A stretch of 64,000 nt of DNA, taken from a virus. Positions 20,913 to 26,053 of this stretch are shown one piece after another (position 1 is the first letter of the stretch; each line of letters starts with the position of its first letter). Position numbers and translations under genes: made by a program. The stretch covers positions 1 to 64,000 of IMG/VR virus record IMGVR_UViG_3300004463_000262. One strand, given 5' to 3'. The notes beneath the pieces are model-generated. The model made no database searches, had not been told where the DNA came from, and worked only from the letters and a program-made list of their open reading frames with translations.

Positions 20913-20993
20913 CAGGGGTATGGTGTCAAAACCTGCCCCTGCTCTAGAGCGACGAGACATTGTTCAGTTACTCCTGATAGATTATCGTCGCTC
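20913..20993 (+). ncRNA. Two adjacent stem-loops (S13)
   Basis: GCAGGGG/CCCCTGC is followed by a perfect 9-bp closing stem GAGCGACGA/TCGTCGCTC (20947-20993), ending 6 nt before tRNA-Gln. Confidence 0.45.
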
Positions 20994-20998
20994 ATCTT

Positions 20999-21069
20999 TC
21001 CAAGGTACACTAATGGTAGGTGACGAGACTCTGAATCTCGTGGTGTTGGTTCGACCCCAGCCCTTGGAG
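20999..21069 (+). tRNA. tRNA-Gln(CTG)
   Basis: Acceptor TCCAAGG/CCTTGGA, anticodon stem CGAGA/TCTCG with loop CTCTGAA, T arm GTTGG/CCAGC, discriminator G. Reads CAG. Confidence 0.92.
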
Positions 21070-21181
21070 CTAAGGCACATGGTAGGTACTCTTGGCCTTT
21101 AGGAGTAATAAGCCTGCCAACTATGCTCCCTGCGCACCGCCCAATTTACAGGCGGGAGGTGGGGGAGCGCCACTCCCCGGA

Positions 21182-21245
21182 GGCGATCACTTCAAATCTG
21201 GGGAGCCAAGGCCAGGGTGCGATCACTTGTCAATCTCTGGTCGCC
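21182..21245 (+). ncRNA. Spacer RNA S14, 8-bp closing stem
   Basis: GGCGATCA pairs with TGGTCGCC. The 112 nt before it (21070-21181) carry three further hairpins, among them CCGCC/GGCGG and GGGGAG/CTCCCC. Confidence 0.45.
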
Positions 21246-21247
21246 AA

Positions 21248-21330
21248 GGGAGTATTACCTAAGTGGACAACAGGTTCCGGCTGTAACCCGGATGCTTCTA
21301 GCTTCGGAGGTTCGAATCCTTCTGCTCCCA
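21248..21330 (+). tRNA. tRNA-Tyr(GTA)
   Basis: Class II as expected for bacterial Tyr. Acceptor GGGAGTA/TGCTCCC, anticodon stem TCCGG/CCGGA with loop CTGTAAC, variable arm GCTTCTAGCTTC, discriminator A. Confidence 0.92.
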
Positions 21331-21332
21331 TC

Positions 21333-21391
21333 GTCACACAGCGGCACCAAGGCCATGCTCGCGAGCAAGCCAAGTGATCGTAACGTGTGAC
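21333..21391 (+). ncRNA. Spacer RNA S15, 7-bp closing stem
   Basis: GTCACAC pairs perfectly with GTGTGAC, with an inner GCTCGCGAGC palindrome. Confidence 0.45.
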
Positions 21392-21396
21392 ACCTT

Positions 21397-21468
21397 TCCG
21401 GGATCGTCTAATGGTAGTGACCTTGGACTTTGAATCCAATGATCTAGGTTCGAATCCTAGTCCCGGAG
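21397..21468 (+). tRNA. tRNA-Gln(TTG)
   Basis: Perfect acceptor TCCGGGA/TCCCGGA, anticodon stem TTGGA/TCCAA with loop CTTTGAA, discriminator G. Reads CAA and CAG. Confidence 0.93.
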
Positions 21469-21484
21469 CTATGGACTATCCGGT

Positions 21485-21619
21485 TCATATCACCCTAAAT
21501 CTTGCAAGTGTGATATGAGTAGTCGATCTGTCGTATTTCCATGGTTACGCGGCAGGGAGTGTGGGTTCGATTCCCTAAACCGCCATAGTGCGGGGACTGG
21601 CGAGATAGTTCCAGATTTT
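21485..21619 (+). other. Hairpin and orphan T arm
   Basis: A 9-bp hairpin TCATATCAC/GTGATATGA, then a T-arm-like TGTGGG-TTCGATT-CCC remnant (about 21560-21580), then GGGACT/AGTTCC followed by AGATTTT, a weak terminator-like hairpin just before tRNA-Asp. Confidence 0.4.
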
Positions 21620-21692
21620 GGCCCGTTAGTTCAGCGGTTAGAGCGCCTGCCTGTCGAGCAGGATGTCACCAGTTCGAATCTGGTACGGGTCG
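21620..21692 (+). tRNA. tRNA-Asp(GTC), copy 1
   Basis: Acceptor GGCCCGT/ACGGGTC, anticodon stem CCTGC/GCAGG with loop CTGTCGA, T arm ACCAG/CTGGT, discriminator G. Confidence 0.92.
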
Positions 21693-21699
21693 TATGGTG

Positions 21700-21723
21700 C
21701 GCTAGGGGGAGTACTACCCCTAG
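21700..21723 (+). other. 8-bp hairpin between Asp tRNAs
   Basis: GCTAGGGG pairs perfectly with CCCCTAGC around an 8-nt loop. Possibly a processing signal. Confidence 0.4.
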
Positions 21724-21787
21724 CAGGGAGGTAGCTCGAAAGAGAGAGTTCATTCGCCGTGGTGAAGGGCGGGATGACAACAACATT

Positions 21788-21862
21788 GGAGTGGTAGTTC
21801 AATTCGGTTAGAGCACTGCCCTGTCACGGCAGAAGTTGCGGGTTCGAGTCCCGTCCATTCCG
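21788..21862 (+). tRNA. tRNA-Asp(GTC), copy 2
   Basis: Acceptor GGAGTGG/CCATTCC, anticodon stem CTGCC/GGCAG with loop CTGTCAC, T arm GCGGG/CCCGT, discriminator G. Sequence differs from copy 1, so not a recent duplication. Confidence 0.92.
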
Positions 21863-21863
21863 T

Positions 21864-21984
21864 AGTCATAGCCCTGCACGCCACGAGGGGTAGATAGTGA
21901 GTCTGGTCGGACTCCCGTTTGAGGGTAGATACAGGCTTTAAACAGTTAGGTACCATCGCGAGTAACGGCTTTCGTTCTATGACT
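21864..21984 (+). ncRNA. Spacer RNA S16, 8-bp closing stem
   Basis: AGTCATAG pairs perfectly with CTATGACT around 105 nt, with GAGTC/GACTC inside. A further structured stretch (CACGGT/ACCGTG, GCCTG/CAGGC) continues to the next tRNA. Confidence 0.5.
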
Positions 21985-22080
21985 CAGGAGAGGGATTGCA
22001 GAGGCACGGTATATGCCCCTTCTAGGACTTCACCGTGAGTAATACGCCTGGGTTTGGCGCAAGACAGATTCAGGCTCCAT

Positions 22081-22154
22081 ATCAGAGTCGTCTAATGGTC
22101 AAGGACTTCAGACTTTCAATCTGAACAATGCGGGTTCGACTCCCGTCTCTGATA
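22081..22154 (+). tRNA. tRNA-Glu(TTC)
   Basis: Perfect acceptor ATCAGAG/CTCTGAT, anticodon stem TCAGA/TCTGA with loop CTTTCAA, T arm GCGGG/CCCGT, discriminator A. Reads GAA and GAG. Confidence 0.93.
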
Positions 22155-22157
22155 CTA

Positions 22158-22231
22158 CAGGAGTTAGCATAATTGGTTAATGCCCCAGACTGTGAATCTG
22201 GACGATTTGGGTTCGAATCCCCTGCTCCTGA
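22158..22231 (+). tRNA. tRNA-His(GTG)
   Basis: Acceptor CAGGAGT/GCTCCTG, anticodon stem CCAGA/TCTGG with loop CTGTGAA. The extra G-1 typical of His tRNA is not encoded (base before is A) and the T stem pairs at only three positions, so maturation or charging may be unusual. Confidence 0.82.
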
Positions 22232-22234
22232 TAC

Positions 22235-22309
22235 CCTTTGGTAGCTCAATGGCAGAGCACTGCGCTGTAAGGAACGCAGAGGTTGCGAGTTCGATTCTCG
22301 TCCTTAGGT
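22235..22309 (+). pseudogene. tRNA-like gene with 10-nt anticodon loop
   Basis: D arm and T arm (GCGAG-TTCGATT-CTCGT) are intact and the anticodon stem CTGCG/CGCAG is perfect, but the loop has 10 nt (CTGTAAGGAA) and the acceptor has two mismatches. Likely a decayed tRNA (GTA if read conventionally). Confidence 0.55.
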
Positions 22310-22313
22310 CTTC

Positions 22314-22385
22314 GCCGAAATAGCTCAGCGGTAGAGCACCTGTTTTGTAAGCAGGGTGTCCAGAGTTCGATTCTCTGTTTCGGCT
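22314..22385 (+). tRNA. tRNA-Thr(TGT)
   Basis: Perfect acceptor GCCGAAA/TTTCGGC, anticodon stem CCTGT/GCAGG with loop TTTGTAA, discriminator T. Reads ACA and ACG. The following 104 nt show nothing clear. Confidence 0.93.
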
Positions 22386-22489
22386 TACGCCAGTGGATCA
22401 AGTAGATAGCACGAAGCCTTATCTTCGAGTAGATCCTCCTAAGAATAATCAGTCCAGTAAAATACGTTGGGCTAAAGATTACGAGCTTC

Positions 22490-22562
22490 GCCTGCTTGGT
22501 GCTAACGGATAGCATACTGCTTTGGTATAGCAGGGGAGACAGTTCGATTCTGTCAGTGGGCT
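22490..22562 (+). tRNA. tRNA-Thr(GGT)
   Basis: Acceptor GCCTGCT/AGTGGGC, anticodon stem CTGCT/AGCAG with loop TTGGTAT, T arm GACAG/CTGTC, discriminator T. Reads ACC and ACU. Confidence 0.9.
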
Positions 22563-22602
22563 TATGGAAGGGGTCTTGGGTTCGAATCCCAAAGTTAGCT
22601 TT
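22563..22602 (+). pseudogene. 3' half of a lost tRNA
   Basis: A T arm TTGGG-TTCGAAT-CCCAA followed by GTTAGC, which could pair with GCTAAC inside the D arm of tRNA-Thr(GGT). Likely the remains of a tRNA whose 5' half was replaced. Confidence 0.5.
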
Positions 22603-22628
22603 GCGCTTATCAGACGTAGCAGACGCCG

Positions 22629-22677
22629 CACGGATAGCGTAACCGTGTCCTGATCGTGGGTCAGGTTATCTCCCACG
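22629..22677 (+). ncRNA. Spacer RNA S17, H-type pseudoknot
   Basis: CCTGA (22649), CGTGGG (22655), TCAGG (22661), CCCACG (22672) form a perfect crossing pseudoknot. A hairpin CACGG/CCGTG lies before it. Confidence 0.6.
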
Positions 22678-22681
22678 CCAC

Positions 22682-22753
22682 GCTAATCAGGTGTTTCAGG
22701 TGGCACACGTCTTTCGTAAGGACGGAGACAGAGTTCGATTCTCTGGATTAGCT
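22682..22753 (+). tRNA. tRNA-Thr(CGT)
   Basis: Perfect acceptor GCTAATC/GATTAGC, anticodon stem CGTCT/GGACG with loop TTCGTAA, T arm CAGAG/CTCTG, discriminator T. Reads ACG. Confidence 0.92.
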
Positions 22754-22756
22754 TAC

Positions 22757-22829
22757 AGACTCATAGCTCAGATGGGAGAGCGCTTCCTTGACGTGGAAGA
22801 GGTCACAGGTTCGATCCCTGTTGGGTCTA
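22757..22829 (+). tRNA. tRNA-Val(GAC)
   Basis: Acceptor AGACTCA/TGGGTCT, anticodon stem CTTCC/GGAAG with loop TTGACGT, T arm ACAGG/CCTGT, discriminator A. Reads GUC and GUU. Confidence 0.92.
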
Positions 22830-22877
22830 TTGGGTAAGACTACAGAGCCGTGTGCAGCACGGTAAGGCAGCTAGCAC

Positions 22878-22905
22878 TTGTCTTCCCACCATTTTATGGT
22901 ATACT
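22878..22905 (+). promoter_or_regulatory. Promoter, leaderless type
   Basis: TTGTCT (22878-22883), 16-nt spacer, TATACT (22900-22905). The ATG of the next gene is 7 nt downstream. Confidence 0.6.
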
Positions 22906-22912
22906 GTACTCA

Positions 22913-23170
22913 ATGTGTGAGAAGAGAGAGAAGTTGATCAAGGAGATTGCCGAGGCAATCAAGCAGGCCGACCTTGAGATGGAACGTCGTCAAGATCTGT
23001 TCCATCAAGATTGGGATTGGCAGTTTGAGCAGAGAGCCGAAGCCGCATTACGTGTAATCGAGCGCAAGGCTGACGTAACTCAAGATAGGATTCTTCCTTG
23101 CACTTGTGGTCATAATGGATATGGAGCACATAAAGAAGGGTGCGCGTTATATGAACAAAGCAGACTATGA
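22913..23170 (+). CDS. Helical protein with Cys/His end
   Basis: An 85-residue protein: a long charged helix (KLIKEIAEAIKQADLEMERR) and a C-terminal CTCGHNGYGAHKEGC, likely a metal site. ATG 22913 lies 7 nt after TATACT, arguing for a leaderless message and against the longer frame. Function unknown. Confidence 0.6.
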   Translation: MCEKREKLIKEIAEAIKQADLEMERRQDLFHQDWDWQFEQRAEAALRVIERKADVTQDRILPCTCGHNGYGAHKEGCALYEQSRL

Positions 23171-23528
23171 ATATAAAGCCGGTTATGCTTGTGGTTTTTG
23201 GGCCGACGAATTGATCGAAGCGAAAAGGAGAGGATATTCTTCTTTTCATTATAATCCTGATACTCTTCGGGGAGATCCTAAGTTTGAAATGGGTCGTGCA
23301 GATGGCATCGGGGATCGTGAACTAGTTGATGTAGAAAATGATGACTCCTTTTTCTTCGCTTTTGATCAGAGCGGTTTTCCGTGGGGGAGCCATATAGAAC
23401 AGGAGTTCAAAAGGCGAGGATATGAGTTTGAATACCTAGATATTTACGGCAAAGTCATCAAAGAACGTCCCGCTCCTATAAAATCCTTATTGCAGTCTTA
23501 TCGTCTCGTCAAACCAAAGCAGGTATAG
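23151..23528 (+). CDS. Small AGYxxG/GxxDGxGD-family protein
   Basis: A 125-residue protein starting MNKADYEYKAGYACGFWADE and carrying MGRADGIGD. These two half-motifs recur in at least eight small proteins of this phage (24913, 25772, 29644, 31260, 31468, 31634, 60442, 63831). The start overlaps the upstream gene by 20 nt; ATG 23151 is preferred over upstream codons. Cytosolic, function unknown. Confidence 0.6.
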   Translation: MNKADYEYKAGYACGFWADELIEAKRRGYSSFHYNPDTLRGDPKFEMGRADGIGDRELVDVENDDSFFFAFDQSGFPWGSHIEQEFKRRGYEFEYLDIYGKVIKERPAPIKSLLQSYRLVKPKQV

Positions 23529-23612
23529 TGGCGGCAATCGTATTTCCGCAAACCTCGTATATTACCTCCGGGGCACGTAGGGATCAGGGAAGTGGGTTGA
23601 CCTACAAACTAA

Positions 23613-23685
23613 GCAATAGTAGCTCAGACTGGTAGAGCGTCACCTTGCCAAGGTGAAAGTCGAGGGTTCGAGTCCTTCTTTGTCT
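23613..23685 (+). pseudogene. Decayed tRNA-Gly(GCC)
   Basis: Good D arm, anticodon arm (TCACC/GGTGA, loop TTGCCAA) and T arm, but the acceptor pairs at about 4 of 7 positions. An intact Gly(GCC) tRNA lies beyond the HNH gene. Confidence 0.6.
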
Positions 23686-23711
23686 GGGACTCCTACCTCG
23701 TAATAACTGAG

Positions 23712-24077
23712 ATGGCATACAAAGACAAAGAGAAGCAGAGAGAAGCATCCCTCGCCTCTTATCATCGTAGAAGAAAGAGTGATATAGAGAGAATGAGGCT
23801 CGTTAAGAATGAAGCAAAGAAGCGTAGGCGCAAAGAGAATTCTGAGTACGTCAACGCTCTGAAAGCGCAACCTTGTGTGGATTGTGGGAATTGTTATCTA
23901 CCATGTGTGATGGATTTTGATCATGTTCGTGGTGAGAAAACTAAGAACATCGCTTTCATGTTAATCAACGATACTTCTCTCGAAAAAATTAAAGAGGAAA
24001 TTGAGAAGTGCGAATTGGTATGCTCAAATTGTCATCGAATTCGCACGCATCAGCGCAGATATAGTGCCAATGGTTAG
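23712..24077 (+). CDS. HNH endonuclease, tRNA-linked family
   Basis: A 121-residue protein: family start MAYKDKEKQ, basic helix, zinc pair CVDCGN, core MDFDHVRGEK, and KCELVCSNCHRIR. All HNH motifs are intact. Its last 23 nt overlap the intact tRNA-Gly(GCC), and a decayed Gly(GCC) copy lies 27 nt upstream of its start, so it is bracketed by two copies of the same tRNA. Confidence 0.82.
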   Translation: MAYKDKEKQREASLASYHRRRKSDIERMRLVKNEAKKRRRKENSEYVNALKAQPCVDCGNCYLPCVMDFDHVRGEKTKNIAFMLINDTSLEKIKEEIEKCELVCSNCHRIRTHQRRYSANG

Positions 24078-24127
24078 CATACCAGATTGCCATTCTGGTG
24101 GTACGAGTTCGAATCTCGTTATCTGCT
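24055..24127 (+). tRNA. tRNA-Gly(GCC)
   Basis: Perfect acceptor GCAGATA/TATCTGC, anticodon stem CCAGA/TCTGG with loop TTGCCAT, T arm ACGAG/CTCGT, discriminator T. Reads GGC and GGU. Its 5' end encodes the HNH C-terminus. Confidence 0.93.
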
Positions 24128-24128
24128 T

Positions 24129-24221
24129 GAAGACTATTGATAGAGACTAGAAACTCTAGGGTGCAAGTCCCTGGCTCTCCCATAGCTCTGTGTAGGTTAT
24201 GGGTACACAGTGATAGTCTTC
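24129..24221 (+). ncRNA. Spacer RNA S18, 8-bp stem and perfect pseudoknot
   Basis: GAAGACTA pairs perfectly with TAGTCTTC. Inside, CCCATA (24179), CTGTGTA (24188), TATGGG (24198), TACACAG (24204) form crossing helices of 6 and 7 bp. A T-arm-like AGGG-TGCAAGT-CCCT also lies inside. The clearest member of the spacer set. Confidence 0.65.
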
Positions 24222-24225
24222 TCCA

Positions 24226-24298
24226 GCACCTATGATGTTAATGGTTAGCATCTCAGACTTCCAATCTGATCGTGTCGGTTCGAGTCCGACTAGGTGCT
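24226..24298 (+). tRNA. tRNA-Gly(TCC)
   Basis: Perfect acceptor GCACCTA/TAGGTGC, anticodon stem TCAGA/TCTGA with loop CTTCCAA, T arm GTCGG/CCGAC, discriminator T. Reads GGA and GGG. Confidence 0.93.
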
Positions 24299-24304
24299 CT
24301 GAAC

Positions 24305-24377
24305 GTCCTAGTAGCTCAGTGGATAGAGTGCCACCCTGCGAAGGTGGAAGTCGTTGGTTCGAGTCCAACTTAGGACG
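24305..24377 (+). tRNA. tRNA-Arg(GCG)
   Basis: Acceptor GTCCTAG/TTAGGAC, anticodon stem CCACC/GGTGG with loop CTGCGAA, T arm GTTGG/CCAAC, discriminator G. Most bacteria read CGC/CGU with an inosine-modified ACG tRNA; a G34 version needs no deaminase. Confidence 0.9.
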
Positions 24378-24704
24378 CTAGAACAGGGACATACGCAGCA
24401 CCCGTTGATCCATGCGTCGTGGGTAACTCCCCGGCCGAAAATTGGGCGTCTTCACGGCGCAGAGATGAGCGGGTGTTGAGGAACTTCAGGACTACTGAAC
24501 CGCGTGGTGCCAAGAGAGCGCGGGGAGCGTTTAGACGATGAGGGAGATGGCCGGTTAGCCGGTAATGCCCGTAATGATGTGTAGGGCTGATAGCGTGAGC
24601 GGGAGCCATCGCGTACCTCTAAGCGGACGATATGTAGCGATTCCAAGTTCGTCCTGAGCACACAGGACAAGGTAGGGAGCAGCCACTTTATCGAGACGGG
24701 TGGC
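24378..24704 (+). other. GC-rich structured noncoding stretch
   Basis: No supported gene. Several hairpins are visible: GGCCGG...CCGG near 24550, GTCCTG/CAGGAC near 24650-24667, GCCAC/GTGGC near 24682. Probably one or more further structured RNAs. Confidence 0.4.
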
Positions 24705-24768
24705 CATTGGTCGAAAGCCCTTCAACGGACGTGAGGGTAGAGGGCTGAAAACCCCACGCTGACCAGTG
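24705..24768 (+). ncRNA. Spacer RNA S19, 8-bp stem and pseudoknot
   Basis: CATTGGTC pairs with GACCAGTG. Inside, AGCCCT (24716), CGTGAGGGT (24730), AGGGCT (24741), ACCCCACG (24751) form a crossing pseudoknot with one bulge. Confidence 0.6.
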
Positions 24769-24793
24769 AGATAGATGTATGTCATCTTGTTAC

Positions 24794-24822
24794 TTGACAA
24801 GACACAGAATCCTGGGTATACT
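24794..24822 (+). promoter_or_regulatory. Strong promoter before tRNA-Met
   Basis: TTGACA (24794-24799), 17-nt spacer, TATACT (24817-24822). Would transcribe tRNA-Met, three small genes, tRNA-Arg(CCT) and the initiator tRNA to the terminator at 25723. Confidence 0.85.
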
Positions 24823-24837
24823 GTTCTAGATACACAA

Positions 24838-24910
24838 ACCTCCGTAGCTCAGCGGTCAGAGCGCTGGCCTCATAAGCCAGATGTCGTCGGTTCGAATCCA
24901 ACCGGAGGGA
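24838..24910 (+). tRNA. tRNA-Met(CAT), elongator type
   Basis: Acceptor CCTCCG/CGGAGG with a mismatched first pair, anticodon stem CTGGC/GCCAG with loop CTCATAA, T arm GTCGG/CCAAC, discriminator A. D stem GCTC/GAGC is elongator-like. A lysidine-type Ile tRNA cannot be excluded. Confidence 0.85.
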
Positions 24911-24912
24911 AT

Positions 24913-25131
24913 ATGAATCAAATTGATAAGAACAAAGTCGTAGAGGTTCCGCTTAGTTCTAAGTACCTTACTCATGATGGATTGTATATGGCAGGCTATC
25001 ATTGGGGTCGGCATATTAGAAGTCCAGAAAGCGCCCCTAGTGGTGCGCCGGTAGCCTTTCTTCAAGGTGTTCGGGATGGATATGGAGACGGCTTGGAAGA
25101 AATCCGAGAAAGGATGAGATCAGGAACATGA
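24913..25131 (+). CDS. Small AGYxxG-family protein
   Basis: A 72-residue protein with GLYMAGYHWGRHI and a later GVRDGYGDGLEE, the paired motif seen in the phage's small-protein family. ATG 24913 follows GGAGG by 4 nt, and that GGAGG is the 3' acceptor strand of the tRNA-Met gene. The next gene starts in its TGA (ATGA). Function unknown. Confidence 0.6.
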   Translation: MNQIDKNKVVEVPLSSKYLTHDGLYMAGYHWGRHIRSPESAPSGAPVAFLQGVRDGYGDGLEEIRERMRSGT

Positions 25132-25331
25132 AGAAGATAGATCAGAAAGCCGAAAAGGCTGAGCGTAACAAGATCTACGCGCTCAAGTTCAAGAAGAAGG
25201 AAAAGGAGAAGAAGGGCAAGCGCGAGGTTTCTCGTTTCGCCAATTGGTGCAGAACCGAGGGTCATGATCCTAGTTGTAGTTGCGCCTATCCTTCTCGCGA
25301 AGAAGTCATTGAGGCTTCACGCAGAAAGTAA
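25128..25331 (+). CDS. Small lysine-rich protein
   Basis: A 67-residue protein with a strongly basic first half (KAEKAERNKIYALKFKKKEK) and a C-terminal CRTEGHDPSCSC cluster that may bind metal. ATGA overlap with the upstream gene; the stop is directly followed by tRNA-Arg(CCT). Possibly RNA-binding; unknown. Confidence 0.55.
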   Translation: MKKIDQKAEKAERNKIYALKFKKKEKEKKGKREVSRFANWCRTEGHDPSCSCAYPSREEVIEASRRK

Positions 25332-25404
25332 TTCCCTGTAGCTCAGTGGAAAGAGCATCTGTTTCCTAAACAGAGTGTCGGAGGTTCGATTCCTCTCAGG
25401 GAAG
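25332..25404 (+). tRNA. tRNA-Arg(CCT)
   Basis: Perfect acceptor TTCCCTG/CAGGGAA, anticodon stem TCTGT/ACAGA with loop TTCCTAA, T arm GGAGG/CCTCT, discriminator G. Reads AGG. Confidence 0.93.
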
Positions 25405-25405
25405 T

Positions 25406-25651
25406 ATGAAAAGAAAGCTTAAGTGTGGTACTTGTGGTACCACCAAAAATAAAGCAACAGGCAAAACGCTCTACATGTTTGGTGACTCGCCTGCATCTAT
25501 GATGATCCTCCCTGATTCTATCGAGTGTTGGGATTGTGGTGAGGCTCGTCGTGAGGCAGAAGAAAAGAAAAAGCAGGAGCGCAACAAGAGCCTGGTTGAT
25601 AAGTTCGCTGTCGAAAGCGATAAACTAGCACGCGGAGTAGAGCACTGGTAG
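25406..25651 (+). CDS. Zinc-ribbon protein ending inside tRNA-fMet
   Basis: An 81-residue protein with CGTCGTTK at residue 8 and CWDCGE near residue 45, a zinc-ribbon pair, then a charged helix. The AGGGAAG of the tRNA-Arg(CCT) 3' end serves as ribosome-binding site 3-4 nt before the ATG. The final 21 nt lie in the initiator tRNA gene. Function unknown. Confidence 0.6.
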   Translation: MKRKLKCGTCGTTKNKATGKTLYMFGDSPASMMILPDSIECWDCGEARREAEEKKKQERNKSLVDKFAVESDKLARGVEHW

Positions 25652-25702
25652 CTCGTCAGCCTCATAAGCTGAAGGTAGCTGGTTCAATTCCAGCCTCCGC
25701 TA
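25631..25702 (+). tRNA. Initiator tRNA-fMet(CAT)
   Basis: Closely resembles bacterial initiator tRNA: unpaired 1-72 (C1, T72), acceptor GCGGAG/CTCCGC, D stem GAGC/GCTC with the initiator-type A11-U24 pair, loop CTCATAA, then GAAGGT and T arm GCTGG-TTCAATT-CCAGC. The three consecutive G-C pairs normally found at 29-31/39-41 are replaced by A-U, G-C, C-G. Those pairs help P-site selection with IF-3, so this tRNA may start translation under altered rules. No CCA encoded. Last tRNA of the array. Confidence 0.88.
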
Positions 25703-25722
25703 TAGAGTAAAGTGAAGGTTCA

Positions 25723-25755
25723 AGCCCGTGGCGTTCTTGCGCCACGGGCTTTTTC
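25723..25755 (+). terminator. Rho-independent terminator of tRNA array
   Basis: GCCCGTGGCG-TTCTT-GCGCCACGGGC followed by TTTTT, a textbook stem and T run. It closes the array after the initiator tRNA. Confidence 0.92.
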
Positions 25756-25765
25756 GTGCTATAAT
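25737..25765 (+). promoter_or_regulatory. Promoter overlapping the terminator, leaderless
   Basis: TTGCGC (25737-25742, inside the terminator stem), 17-nt spacer, TGC-TATAAT (25760-25765). The next ATG is 6 nt downstream. Confidence 0.7.
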
Positions 25766-25771
25766 AAACTG

Positions 25772-26053
25772 ATGGAGCTACATCATAGGAAAGCTAGAGA
25801 GATCTGGCGGGAGATGAGACTAGAGAATGGTATAGATCCTGATTCAGTCACTTCTAGTGATCCAGGACACCCCAAGTGGTCTACAATTAAGTACATCGGG
25901 GGATATTATCATGGTTTAGTGGGTCTTTATATTCCCCCTGATCGTCGTAACGATTCTAATAATGCCAAGGGAACTTTTGGCACGACTGAGGATGAGTGGG
26001 ATATGGGTTATTGGGACGCTCAAGGAGATTTAGAAAATGGCAAATATAACTAA
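25772..26053 (+). CDS. Small GGYxxG-family protein before rtcB
   Basis: A 93-residue protein with YIGGYYHGLVGLY and DMGYWDAQGDLENG, the two half-motifs of the local small-protein family. ATG 25772 lies 6 nt after TATAAT (leaderless). Its last 17 nt overlap the rtcB start, so the two are co-expressed. Function unknown. Confidence 0.6.
   Translation: MELHHRKAREIWREMRLENGIDPDSVTSSDPGHPKWSTIKYIGGYYHGLVGLYIPPDRRNDSNNAKGTFGTTEDEWDMGYWDAQGDLENGKYN

Noticed and set aside
24370-24800. Three overlapping minus-strand frames
   Set aside because: They lie in a GC-rich structured noncoding stretch, overlap each other in different frames and show no start signals.
9264-25702. CRISPR array
   Set aside because: The repeated short motifs are tRNA T arms at irregular spacing with diverged flanks; no regular repeat-spacer pattern or cas genes.
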